From Arcicella rosea (GTDB lineage Bacteria; Bacteroidota; Bacteroidia; Cytophagales; Spirosomataceae), in contig NZ_JACHKT010000033.1 of assembly GCF_014204325.1 (NCBI RefSeq), forward strand, positions 1 to 60,093: DNA of 60,093 nucleotides. The letters are read 5' to 3'. The translations under genes were made by a program, and so were the position numbers. Positions 26,280-35,160 of this stretch are shown here, piece by piece. Below the pieces are notes generated by a model, which saw nothing but the letters and a program-made list of their open reading frames with translations, was not told where the DNA came from and did not search any database. Each line of letters opens with the position of its first letter. Position 1 is the first letter of the stretch.

Positions 26280-27959
26280 TTACTTTTTAAAATACATTTC
26301 AATTTCTTGAAGATTCAAGGCATTGAATGTCATTTCCTTAGTTAAACCTCCTTTACGAGCTACGGCAACACCATAGTGCATATCAAAATATCCATCTTTT
26401 TCGTGTGCGTCTGGATTGATAGACAACTTTACGCCTTTTTCTAAAGCATATTGAATCCATCGCCAATCTAAATCTAAACGATAGGGACTGGCATTGATTT
26501 CAATGATTACATTATTGGCAGCACAAGCATCTATCATCTTTTTATAATCGACGGGATAACCTGCTCTTGATAATAATAATCTTCCAGTCGGATGTCCGAG
26601 TATCGTTGTATAAGGATTTTCTATCGCTCCAATGATTCTTGACATGGCTTTTTCTTCTGTCATTTTCAGATTTTGATGAATGGAAGCCACGATATAATCA
26701 AAACTTTTCAAGACATCTTCTGGATAATCTAAAGAACCGTCGCCTAAAATATCAGATTCTATTCCTTTTAGTATTTTAAAAGGTCTGTCTGTCATCAACG
26801 AATAAGCTTGATTTAATTTATCAATTTCTGCATGTTGCTCATAAACTCTTTCTTCCGAAAGTCCTTTGGCATAAGAAGCAGTTTTTGAATGGTCGGCAAT
26901 TCCCAAATATTCAAAGCCTAATTCTCTGCAATAATCCGCCATTTCTTTTAAAGAATGTTTACCATCTGAATAAGTAGAGTGATTATGCAAAATACCTTTG
27001 AGTCCATCCCAAGTAATTAATTCCTCATTTTGATGTTTTTGTACCCAATCAAATTCAAAATTACCTTCTCTCATTTCTGGAATGATATAAGGAATATTTA
27101 CGCTTGCATAAATGGCTTCTTCCGAATCAAAAACTTGTTTCTGAACAGTCCTTAAAATATTTTGACTTGCCAAATGCTTGGGCGAAGCAGAGTAAATAAA
27201 TACTTGGTTGATAAACTGAGCAGGCGAACAAATCAATACTTCAATTTCTATGGCTTTTCCTTCAAAATGTCCACGCCAAGCAAAAGGAGAGGAGGCTTTT
27301 TCGTCTTGTTGTAAGGTCGGTAATGAATTGATAAGCTTTTGAACTTCCCAAGGTTTATCATGCCCAACTACTAATTGAATCTTTTCTACAATTTCATTTT
27401 TGCGTCTGACATCACCAACGATAGATACTTGTTCAAAAGATTTTTCTAATTCATCAAATAAAATTTCTGCCAATTCTTCGCCTTTTTCCATGCGAAGTTT
27501 CCCAGCGTTTGATTGTGCGTACAAAATAGATTCTTTGATGGTATTTTGAATTTTATCTCCAAAACCTTTCAATTTGGCTACTTCGCCATTTTCACAAGCC
27601 AAAAGCAATTCACGAGTATCAGTAATATTGAGTTCCTGCCAAATTGTGCGTACTTTTTTTGGGCCAATGCCTTTGATATTGAGCATATCCAATACTCCTT
27701 CGGGCGTGCGAGCAAGTAATTCTGTTAATTCTTGCGTAGTACCCGTTTGTCGGATTTCATCAATTTTTCCAGCAATACTTTTCCCAACACTTGGCAAAGT
27801 AGCCAACTGAGCTACCGACATATTCAATAAATCTTCGGTAGTTTTATCCAAAGCACGCACTGCAAAACCAAGATTTTTGATTTTGAATTCGTTTTCGTCG
27901 TGTAATTCAAGCAGCTTTACCGATAGTTCAAGTAAGGCGACAATTTCTTCGTTATTCAT
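26280..27959 (-). CDS. polX: PolX-family protein: helix-hairpin-helix, degenerate polymerase and PHP phosphoesterase domains
   Basis: 559 residues. Helix-hairpin-helix repeats at about 50-135 (LPSVGKSIAGKI, IKGIGPKKV, LKGFGDKI). In the nucleotidyltransferase domain, GDVRRKNEIVEKIQ (182-195) replaces the usual GSxRRxxxxxGDID: Lys193 and Gln195 stand where the two metal-binding Asp should be, and the third Asp region reads IEIEVLI. The C-terminal PHP domain is intact: HNHSTYSDG (His325, His327), IADHSK, GIESDIL, ASIHQ, GHPTG and NPDAH. The nuclease is likely active while the polymerase is doubtful. Ends 12 bases from the DUF4494 gene, so probably one operon. Confidence 0.9.
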   Translation of the reverse strand: MNNEEIVALLELSVKLLELHDENEFKIKNLGFAVRALDKTTEDLLNMSVAQLATLPSVGKSIAGKIDEIRQTGTTQELTELLARTPEGVLDMLNIKGIGPKKVRTIWQELNITDTRELLLACENGEVAKLKGFGDKIQNTIKESILYAQSNAGKLRMEKGEELAEILFDELEKSFEQVSIVGDVRRKNEIVEKIQLVVGHDKPWEVQKLINSLPTLQQDEKASSPFAWRGHFEGKAIEIEVLICSPAQFINQVFIYSASPKHLASQNILRTVQKQVFDSEEAIYASVNIPYIIPEMREGNFEFDWVQKHQNEELITWDGLKGILHNHSTYSDGKHSLKEMADYCRELGFEYLGIADHSKTASYAKGLSEERVYEQHAEIDKLNQAYSLMTDRPFKILKGIESDILGDGSLDYPEDVLKSFDYIVASIHQNLKMTEEKAMSRIIGAIENPYTTILGHPTGRLLLSRAGYPVDYKKMIDACAANNVIIEINASPYRLDLDWRWIQYALEKGVKLSINPDAHEKDGYFDMHYGVAVARKGGLTKEMTFNALNLQEIEMYFKK

Positions 27960-27971
27960 TGCTGATTCAAT

Positions 27972-28487
27972 TTATTGATTCGCTTCTTCTGATAATTTGG
28001 TTTCTTGTTCAGCCAAAACCTCCGCTACTGGTCTAAAATTTCCTTTTTTTAGTAGTTCATTTTCAGGAACATAAGGACATACTTCTAAAATTGTTGTGAT
28101 ATTAATGTCCGTAATCAAGTAATCGCCCAAACTACCTAAGTTTTTCACCAAAGCATCATACACTTCTTTAGGATTCTCAGCATTAATCAACATCATGTGT
28201 GGTACTTTCTTTTCTTTCTGTGTTTTTTCGTCGAAAGTAATGTATTGTACTTTTGCTTTATACCAAATTTCCGAGCCGTTTTCTTCAAAGAAAACTTCGC
28301 TGAGTTTCATTTTAGCTAAATTAATCAACTGAAAATCAGGTGTATTACTTGCTACTACTTCAAACATTCTTGCTTCTGCTTCTGTATAAGAAACTGCATC
28401 AACTAAGTATGCTTCATTAATTGTTTTTAAAGAACCCGCTTCGTCTTCACGTTGGTAACGTATTTTACCTAAATACCAAGTTGCCAT
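27972..28487 (-). CDS. DUF4494 domain protein
   Basis: 171 residues from ATG 28487 (MATWYLGKIRYQRED), the usual start; the longer frame runs into the C-rich inverted repeat upstream. It has the DUF4494 pattern: VDAVSYTEAEARM, YKAKVQYITFDEKTQKEKKV, MLINAENPKEVYDAL. A Bacteroidota family of unknown role. The Glu-rich C-terminus is disordered. It is upstream of and close to the PolX gene. Confidence 0.82.
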   Translation of the reverse strand: MATWYLGKIRYQREDEAGSLKTINEAYLVDAVSYTEAEARMFEVVASNTPDFQLINLAKMKLSEVFFEENGSEIWYKAKVQYITFDEKTQKEKKVPHMMLINAENPKEVYDALVKNLGSLGDYLITDINITTILEVCPYVPENELLKKGNFRPVAEVLAEQETKLSEEANQ

Positions 28488-28509
28488 GTTTTGTTGTTTT
28501 ATTATGAAC

Positions 28510-28602
28510 AACCTCACCCCCCTGCCCCCCTCTCCTGTTGAGAGGAGGATTTTGGATGTCAAAGCTCCCCTCTCAACAGGAGAGGGGCTGGGGGGGTGAG
28601 GT
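28510..28602. repeat. C-rich/G-rich long inverted repeat
   Basis: The arms, about 35 bases each, start AACCTCACCCCCCTGCCCCC and end with GGGGGGGTGAGGTT, with an inner CCTCTCCTGTTGAGAGG palindrome. GC content is far above the surroundings, as in REP-type intergenic repeats. It lies in the divergent gap between DUF4494 and fumC. Confidence 0.7.
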
Positions 28603-28701
28603 TTATTTCTATTTGATACTTTCTCCTGTAAATTTTACAATTCCACAAAACTATCAAGACTTATGCAGGAATACAATTGCAAAGAGATAAGTTCTTGCAA
28701 T

Positions 28702-28870
28702 AATTGTTTTTGGGCTTTCGGTCTTCGGTATTCGACTTTCGGATTTGGGGTTTTGGATTTCAGATGTCAGCTTTCGGCTATCGGATTACGATCATCAGTA
28801 AAGTAAAAAGCTTAAAATCTAAAACCTGAAGACTGACAACCGAAATCCGACGACCGAAATCCGAAAGCCA
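28702..28870. repeat. Word-repeat hairpin (TTCGGATTT / CCGAAATCCGA words)
   Basis: The left half is built of TTTCGG, ATTCGG and GGATTT words; the right half of CCGAAATCCGA and GACCGAAATCCGAAAGCC words. They are imperfectly complementary around a roughly 60-base middle, directly upstream of the fumC promoter. Confidence 0.6.
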
Positions 28871-28944
28871 ACATCACAAAAACTGACCTTCATCATTTTA
28901 CCACAAAAAAATCAAAAAAACATCCTACGTTTCCTTTTCATTTC

Positions 28945-28952
28945 TACCTTTG
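28945..28952 (+). promoter_or_regulatory. Bacteroidota -7 element for fumC
   Basis: TACCTTTG fits TAnnTTTG, 81 bases before the fumC start. Confidence 0.5.
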
Positions 28953-29032
28953 CAGTCAAGTTTAAACGGCGAATAAACTTGTGAAGTCTAAGCAAGTTTA
29001 TTTACTCATTTTCATATTTTCAAAAGGTAGAA

Positions 29033-30436
29033 ATGGAATACAGAATAGAAAAAGACACGATGGGCAAGGTACAAGTGCCTGCCAATGTTTACTGGGGAGC
29101 TCAAACGCAACGTTCAATTATGAACTTTCCGATTGCTCAAGACATCAACAAGATGCCAAAAGAAATTATCCGTGCGTTTGCCTATTTGAAAAAAGCGGCA
29201 GCTATCACTAATTTTGAAGCAGGTGTTTTGGCAGAAGATAAGAAAAACCTTATCGGACAAGTATGTGATGAAATCTTGGAAGGAAAGTTAGACGACCAAT
29301 TCCCATTGGTAGTTTGGCAAACTGGTTCGGGAACGCAATCAAACATGAACTGTAATGAAGTCGTGGCTTACAGAGCGCACGTAATTAACGGTGGGAACTT
29401 GTTAGATGAAACAAAATACGTTCACCCGAATGATGATGTAAACAAATCGCAGTCGTCTAACGATACTTTCCCAACTGCCATGCACATTGCGGCATATAAA
29501 ATCTTGGTAGAAGTAACGATTCCGGGAATCACCAAATTACGTAATACTTTAGACGCAAAAGCAAAAGAATTTAAGAATGTTGTAAAGATTGGTCGTACTC
29601 ACTTTATGGATGCTACGCCTTTAACTTTAGGACAAGAATTCTCTGGTTATGTTTCTCAACTTGACCACGGTTTGCGTGCTATCAACAATACTTTAGCTCA
29701 CCTTTCAGAATTAGCTTTGGGTGGTACAGCAGTAGGAACAGGTATCAATACGCCAAAAGGATATTCTGAAAATGTAGCAAAACACATTGCAGCTTTGACA
29801 GGCTTACCTTTTGTAACGGCAGAAAATAAATTTGAAGCATTAGCGGCACACGATGCTATCGTAGAAGCACACGGAGCTTTGAAAACAGTTGCGGTTAGCT
29901 TAATGAAAATCGGTAACGACGTGCGTATGCTTTCTTCTGGCCCACGTTCGGGTATTGGTGAAATTTATATTCCAGATAACGAGCCGGGTTCGTCAATTAT
30001 GCCGGGAAAAGTAAACCCTACACAATGCGAAGCCATGACAATGGTGTCGGCACAAGTAATGGGTAACGATGTAACGATTGGTATCGGTGGTTCGATGGGA
30101 CACTTTGAATTAAACGTGTTTAAACCAGTAATGATTTTCAACTTCTTACATTCAGCTCGTTTGATTGGCGATGTTTGTGTGGCGTTTAATGATAAATGTG
30201 CAGAAGGTATTCAGCCATTACACGAAAATATCAAGAAACACGTAAACAATTCATTGATGTTGGTAACGGCATTGAATACAAAGATTGGTTACTATAAATC
30301 AGCAGAAATTGCACAGACTGCCCATAAAAATGGCTCAACGTTAAAAGAAACTGCTATCGCTTTAGGTTACTTAACAGCGGAGGAATTCGATGCTTGGGTA
30401 AAACCAGAAGATATGGTTGGCGATATTAATGTGTAG
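29033..30436 (+). CDS. fumC: Class II fumarate hydratase
   Basis: 467 residues; reversible hydration of fumarate to malate in the TCA cycle, iron-free and homotetrameric. Landmarks: [11 protein letters not shown] (about 97-107), [45 protein letters not shown], and the family signature [16 protein letters not shown] holding the catalytic Ser loop. Start [11 protein letters not shown] is the standard N-terminus. The pyruvate carboxylase upstream in the window feeds the same cycle but is not linked. Confidence 0.97.
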   Translation: MEYRIEKDTMGKVQVPANVYWGAQTQRSIMNFPIAQDINKMPKEIIRAFAYLKKAAAITNFEAGVLAEDKKNLIGQVCDEILEGKLDDQFPLVVWQTGSGTQSNMNCNEVVAYRAHVINGGNLLDETKYVHPNDDVNKSQSSNDTFPTAMHIAAYKILVEVTIPGITKLRNTLDAKAKEFKNVVKIGRTHFMDATPLTLGQEFSGYVSQLDHGLRAINNTLAHLSELALGGTAVGTGINTPKGYSENVAKHIAALTGLPFVTAENKFEALAAHDAIVEAHGALKTVAVSLMKIGNDVRMLSSGPRSGIGEIYIPDNEPGSSIMPGKVNPTQCEAMTMVSAQVMGNDVTIGIGGSMGHFELNVFKPVMIFNFLHSARLIGDVCVAFNDKCAEGIQPLHENIKKHVNNSLMLVTALNTKIGYYKSAEIAQTAHKNGSTLKETAIALGYLTAEEFDAWVKPEDMVGDINV

Positions 30437-30478
30437 TAGCTGTTAGCTATGAGCTTTGAGGTACTGTCTTAAAATCCT

Positions 30479-30525
30479 ATTGCCATTGCTCGTGTCTCTA
30501 TTGCCGTTGCTCGTGTCTCCACGAG
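30479..30525. repeat. 21-bp direct duplication plus GCTCGTG/CACGAGC hairpin
   Basis: ATTGCCATTGCTCGTGTCTC is repeated with two changes at 30479-30499 and 30500-30520, and the second copy extends into a GCTCGTG-tctc-CACGAGC hairpin. It lies between fumC and its terminator. Confidence 0.6.
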
Positions 30526-30554
30526 CGATATTGCGGAGTAATTCCAAATTATAA

Positions 30555-30589
30555 AAAATCCCCTTTACAGCGATGTAAAGGGGATTTTT
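30555..30589 (+). terminator. Terminator after fumC
   Basis: AAAATCCCCTTTACA / TGTAAAGGGGATTTT, a perfect 15-bp stem with T-tract. Confidence 0.88.
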
Positions 30590-30607
30590 GTTTTATGAAA
30601 TTACAAT

Positions 30608-31028
30608 TAAGAAACGACTATTTACAGTCAAGAAAATGCTACTGACAATGGAGAAACGACTGTTTGCAGTTAAGAAAAGGTTACTTACAATTGAGAAACG
30701 ATTACTTACATTAAAGAAAAGGCTATTTACAATTGAGAAATGACTATTTACATTGAAAAAAGGGCTATTTACAATTAAGAAATGACTACTTATATTTAAG
30801 AAACAACCATCTACATTGAAGAAATGACTGCTAATAATTAAGAAACAACCATCTACATTAAAGAAATGACTGCTAATAATTAAGAAACAACCATCTACAT
30901 TAAAGAAATGACTGCTAATAATTAAGAAATGACTATCTACATTGGAGAAATGAATAATTATAGTTGAGAAACAGCCATCTACATAAAAGAGAAAAACATC
31001 TACATTGAAGAAAAAGAGCATTACAAAC
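30608..31028. repeat. 21-bp tandem repeat array, about 20 copies
   Basis: The unit is roughly AAGAAATGACTATTTACAAT plus T, each with an AAGAAA tract. In the middle (about 30826-30951) copies pair into a 42-bp higher unit repeated three times almost exactly. A 145-codon minus-strand frame exists only because the period is a multiple of three. It begins right after the fumC terminator. Confidence 0.82.
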
Positions 31029-31056
31029 ACGAAAAGACAAGATTCTTTTATGTTTT

Positions 31057-31089
31057 AGTTTTGACAAATTTTGAAAATTTGTCAAAACT
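31057..31089. repeat. 33-base perfect palindrome
   Basis: AGTTTTGACAAATTTT, one G, then the exact complement. It lies between the 21-bp array and the helicase operon, with no T-tract after it. It could be an operator, a recombination or boundary site, or a cruciform. The remaining 250 bases up to 31340 are AT-rich with nothing else recognised. Confidence 0.6.
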
Positions 31090-31340
31090 TGTTATGTCAA
31101 TAATCACCACAAAATTAACCTTTAACGACATTATTCTGAGACAAAATACCGTTTAATAAGTTTTTAGGAAATAAATTAAGGCTAATTTTCTGTATTGTGA
31201 TAGGAAATTCTAAATAGTATAGAAATTTAAATTATAATTTTCTATAACTTGTCCCCTTTATAACAATACTAAATACTAATATTTAATAATCTAAAACGAT
31301 GCAACCAAACTTATCTATAAATATATAATATAAACTAAAA

Positions 31341-33343
31341 ATGGAAAAGAATATATTGTACTTTCAGGTTGAAGAAAGTGAATTAAATAGTAATATCACA
31401 AAGGAAATAAAAACCTATTCTGTAAATAATCCTAATGAACAACTTTATATAATTAATGCACCGCTTGGAGAAAAAAATATACTTACTCATATCAAAAAAA
31501 TGCCATTGTTATTCTATCACCTAAGCACAAAATTATATTCATAGATCTGCAAGGTGACACATCAAAATTTGAAGAATTTTACGATGATTTTATTGAAGAC
31601 TTAAATTCAATTTCAGATAAATTCAATTATAAAAATCATATTGGAAGACCTCGAGATTGGAAAAGAAATAACACTATTAAGATATACAATACCAACTTAA
31701 TATCAATTCAGGAATTATTAAATGATAACCGCTTAGAATCTTTACAGTCTCAAAGAATAAGTGAATTATTAATTTCCTTACTGATAGGAAGTATAAATGA
31801 TATTGATAAAGTTGGGGCTGAAGTTCCTGAAACTATTTTAGAAAAAGTAAAGAAAAATATAATTCTTTTTGATGGAGAACAAACTAGGTTTATATATAAA
31901 GAATTTAATAAAAAAACTGTAGCCATTCAAGGTTTATCTGGAACAGGAAAAACAGAACTGCTATTACATAAATTAAAAGAACTATATACTCTTGATGATT
32001 CAAGTAAAATATATTTTACTTGCCACAATATAGCATTAGCCAATAATCTAAGAGAAAGAGTCCCTTCTTTTTTTAACTTTATGAAAGTCGAAAAGCAAAT
32101 TGAATGGCATAAACGTTTATGGATATCACATGCTTGGGGTTCTGGCAATAATCCTAATTCTGGTTTTTATAGTTTTTTATGTAGCTTCTACAATATACCA
32201 TTTCTTAGATATAGTATAATTAATGATTATAAAAAAATATTTAGTGTCGCACTAAACCATATTAATTCAATAAAAGAAGAGAATTTTAAATTTGCATTCG
32301 ACTATATTTTAATTGATGAAAGGCAAGACTTTCCATCTGTATTTTTTGAACTTTGTGAAAAAATCGCAAAAAATAAAGTTTATATTGCAGGGGACATTTT
32401 TCAAGATATTTTTGAAAATACAAAAGATACTGAATTAGAAGTAGATATTGTTCTAAATAGATGTTACAGAACTGACCCTAGAACTTTGATGTTTGCACAT
32501 GGAATAAGTCTTGGACTATTTGAGAAAAAGAAATTAAACTGGTTTACGGATAATTATTGGAATGCTATTGGATACAATATAAAAAGGCTAGCAAAAAGAG
32601 AGATTCATTTATTTAGAGAACCTATAAGAAGGTTTGAAAATCTAAAAACTGAAGAATTTGAAAGTGTTATCATCGACCCTTCCGTAACTCCTAACAACGT
32701 AATTAAAATAATTAAGGAACTAAAGCAAAAGCATAAAGACTTAAAACCAGATGATATAGCAATAATTATTTTAGAAGATGGCAAAAATGTATTTGATTAT
32801 ATTGATAGTTTAAGTTCTTCAATTGAAGCAATCCTAAAATGTAATGTAAACAGAGCACATGAAAATAAAAATAAAATCCCTAATTCAATATACATATCAA
32901 ATCCTAACAATATAAAAGGATTAGAATTTCCATTTGTAATCTGTATAACAGCTTCAATTAAAAACAATTACAGATATAGAAACATACTCTATACAATGCT
33001 AACAAGGTCTTTCATTCAGTCTTATTTACTTGTGAAAAATTTAGAAGGAATAAGTGATAATAAGAATGGGTTGAAAATAATTAATGAAAGAAATTATATA
33101 CAAACGATAGAGCCAGATGAAGATGAAAAGAAAGAAATTGAAAATAAGTTAACAACTTTTATCCAAAATAATACAAATATTTCTTACGAGGATTTCGTAG
33201 ACAATATACTTAATGAACTTAAAATTGAAAAAAAATATTGGAAAAAATTTAGAGAGGCCTTATTCCATACAGATTTTGACAAATTTGACAAACAAAAAAC
33301 AATAAAATTCATAAATGCAAACAAAGAGTTTTACGGAGCATGA
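31341..33343 (+). CDS. UvrD/DUF2075-like superfamily 1 helicase, frame broken at an A7 run
   Basis: Frame one covers 31341-31544 (67 codons). A shift at the A7 tract 31494-31500 opens a second frame that runs to 33343. With one extra A the product is about 667 residues. After the join it continues NAIVILSPKHKIIFIDLQGD. Helicase motifs: Walker A GLSGTGKTELL at about 31931, Walker B/DEAQ-like ILIDERQDF, GDIFQD, the NxCYRTDPR motif, KGLEFPFVIC and YTMLTRS. The second frame has no start codon before 32081, which lies beyond Walker A, so an unshifted product would be dead. Very AT-rich. It overlaps the next gene by four bases. A defence-type helicase is plausible. Confidence 0.75.
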
Positions 33344-33999
33344 AAACAGCCTTCCAAATTGAAATCAATATTGTTTCAAGAGCAATTTTTTTTCCCAAGG
33401 AAAGAATAAAAACAAAACTTCAAGTAGTTGAAATACTACTTGAAGCATGTAGATACATTTTATACAATGAAAAAAAAGAAAATGTTAAATCAGATAATAA
33501 AATTATTGTCCAAAAAAATAAGATGAATCGCTTATTTTTTGTCGGTGATTCAAAAATGTATTCTATCTACTTTCCTTTTAACCTACACTATGAAGACGGT
33601 ATAGAAATTAAAATAAACTATAAAAATTTAATAGATATTGATTCCTATACGATTTCTAATCTACTTAGCATTATCAAAAATCCAGCTATTTTAAGTGAAA
33701 ACTGTCTTGATTTTTTAGATCCAATACTAGATTTTGAAAATCAAGACAATTATTGGAGCATACTTAGAGATTTACTTTTTTCAGAAGATGGCTATATAAG
33801 ATATGACAAAGATGAGCAAGGTTATAAAAAAGCAAAAAATAGCAATCAAGAACATCACCATCCTCTACATCATTTAGACATATTTTATACAAATCATGTA
33901 ACATTCAAATTAGGTCTTGAAAAAGAAATCTTTGAGATTGAATTGATTGATACTCTTGACAGAAACACAAATTGTAAATATCTCAAAGCTTTTCATTAA
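33340..33999 (+). CDS. Unknown partner protein of the helicase
   Basis: 219 residues, not confidently recognised. Its ATG overlaps the helicase stop (ATGA), so the two are translationally coupled. The N-terminal two-thirds is mixed alpha/beta with DSKMYSIYFPFNLHYEDG; the C-terminus has EHHHPLHHLDIFYTNHVTFKLGLEKE, then an acidic helix. The HPxxHLxI-like pattern near the C-terminus recalls DUF2290-type proteins, which end in a similar way, but that is only a guess. It has the same AT-rich base use as the helicase and no signal or membrane segment. Confidence 0.7.
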   Translation: MKTAFQIEINIVSRAIFFPKERIKTKLQVVEILLEACRYILYNEKKENVKSDNKIIVQKNKMNRLFFVGDSKMYSIYFPFNLHYEDGIEIKINYKNLIDIDSYTISNLLSIIKNPAILSENCLDFLDPILDFENQDNYWSILRDLLFSEDGYIRYDKDEQGYKKAKNSNQEHHHPLHHLDIFYTNHVTFKLGLEKEIFEIELIDTLDRNTNCKYLKAFH

Positions 34000-34033
34000 T
34001 ATTTAGTCTTCTCATATATTATTTTCCCAAGCT

Positions 34034-34093
34034 CTTCCAAGCTTATAAACTTGGAAGTTCCCATAAAAATCTGTCTCAGACTGATTTTTATGG
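34034..34093. terminator. Two hairpins between convergent genes
   Basis: CTTCCAAG / CTTGGAAG (34034-34057) and CCATAAAAATC / GATTTTTATGG (34061-34093), between the helicase operon and the LytTR regulator. Confidence 0.65.
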
Positions 34094-34132
34094 TTATTAC
34101 GATTCTTAGACTACGTAAAGCGTGGAAAAAGT

Positions 34133-34175
34133 AAATCCGAAATCCGATAACCCAAATCCCGAAATCCCTAAATCT
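34133..34175. repeat. CCGAAATCC word repeat overlapping a stop codon
   Basis: Words AATCCGA, AATCCGATAACCC, AAATCCCGAAATCCC run into the last codons of the LytTR gene (stop at 34168-34170). The same word set appears near 28840, 52740, 57200 and 58100. Confidence 0.55.
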
Positions 34176-34929
34176 CCATCAATCGCTTTAAATTATCGTG
34201 GAAAGAAACGCCTGTTTCTAATTTGCTTCGTTTTTGGTCTTGCATTACTACCAAGTATTTGCCGTTGAAATGTCTTTCTAATTCTTTTATTCTGGTAGCA
34301 TTGACAATACACGAGCGACTGATTCTGATAAAGCTGTCGGGTAGTTTTTCGCTAAGGTTGGCAATGGTATAATTGGTAATATGTTGTTTTCCATCGACAG
34401 TATTTAAAAATACATACTTATCATCTGCCTGAAAAAAGGCGATTTCGTGGAAAGCAATGATTAAAATTTTATCGCCATTCTTTACAGAAATAGAATGAAT
34501 TTCTTTTTTAGGTTTTAGCAATTCCGAAATAGATTGAATACTCTCGGAAGAAAGTTTTAACGATTGGTTTTCTGTAAATTTCAGCAGTTTTTGTACCGTT
34601 TTATCCAACCTTGATTTTTCGATAGGCTTCAATAAATAATCAATAGAATTTTCTTCAAAAGCCTTCATCGCAAATTGGTCGAAGGCAGTGACAAAAATTA
34701 CAATCGGCATATAAGTAAGCTTTGCCAACATTTCAAAACCCGAAAGAATGGGCATTTCGATGTCTAAGAAAATTAAATCAGGCTTTAAATCTTCGATGAT
34801 TTCCAAGCCCTCTTGTCCGTTCAAAGCCTCGCCAATGATGTCGAAAGTATCGTCATAATCTTTCAAAAGTCTTCGCATTCGACTAATTGAAATCGGTTCG
34901 TCGTCTATGAGTATGGTTTTGTATTGCAT
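34168..34929 (-). CDS. LytTR-type response regulator
   Basis: 253 residues. Receiver domain 1-120 with the acidic pocket DDE at 8-10, the phospho-acceptor Asp in LIFLDIEMP and the Lys in LLKPIEK. The C-terminal LytTR DNA-binding domain has ISVKNGDKILII, IAFFQADDKYVFL, SFIRISRSCIVN and ELERHFNGKYLV. It works with the LytS-type kinase just upstream at 35155. The 225-base gap between them holds hairpins, so the two genes may be unequally expressed. Confidence 0.95.
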   Translation of the reverse strand: MQYKTILIDDEPISISRMRRLLKDYDDTFDIIGEALNGQEGLEIIEDLKPDLIFLDIEMPILSGFEMLAKLTYMPIVIFVTAFDQFAMKAFEENSIDYLLKPIEKSRLDKTVQKLLKFTENQSLKLSSESIQSISELLKPKKEIHSISVKNGDKILIIAFHEIAFFQADDKYVFLNTVDGKQHITNYTIANLSEKLPDSFIRISRSCIVNATRIKELERHFNGKYLVVMQDQKRSKLETGVSFHDNLKRLMEI

Positions 34930-34931
34930 TT

Positions 34932-35160
34932 CTAAGTGATTGGTGATTAGTAATTGGTGATTAGATTTTTTAAATTGAGAGTTAATAAATTATTTGTGTT
35001 AATTTTTTCAATAGTGGACTTAAGTCCACTCCTATTGAAAAAATAAGATGATTTTCGCCAATGTATGTATCTTCAAGAGTAATTAGTTTTATTAAAATTA
35101 ATTTGGTTAAGTGTTAATGTAAATAAAAACTAATCACTAATTACCAATCACTAATCACTT
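34932..35160. repeat. Word-repeat arms (GTGATTAGT words) bracketing a strong hairpin
   Basis: Left arm AAGTGATTGGTGATTAGTAA (34932 onward) and right arm ACTAATCACTAATTACCAAT (from about 35128) are complementary. Both lie in the gap between kinase and regulator genes, and the right arm reaches the kinase stop. Inside lies TTTTTTCAATAG / CTATTGAAAAAA around a palindrome TGGACTTAAGTCCA (35003-35045). Confidence 0.6.
35003..35045 (-). terminator. Strong internal hairpin between kinase and regulator genes
   Basis: TTTTTTCAATAG pairs with CTATTGAAAAAA, and the inner TGGACTT / AAGTCCA completes a long stem. T-tracts on both sides make it bidirectional; it would reduce read-through from kinase into regulator. 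Confidence 0.6.

Noticed and set aside
25565-31028. CRISPR arrays
   Set aside because: Repeats are directly adjacent with no unique spacers, and no cas genes are present.
30593-31030. 145-codon minus-strand ORF of repeated FLIISSHFFNVDGC units
   Set aside because: Produced by the 21/42-bp array, same reasoning.
31494-31500. Classical programmed -1 frameshift heptamer
   Set aside because: In the zero frame the heptamer is C-AAA-AAA, not X-XXY-YYZ with three identical leading bases, and no clear downstream stem was found; kept only as one option in the finding.
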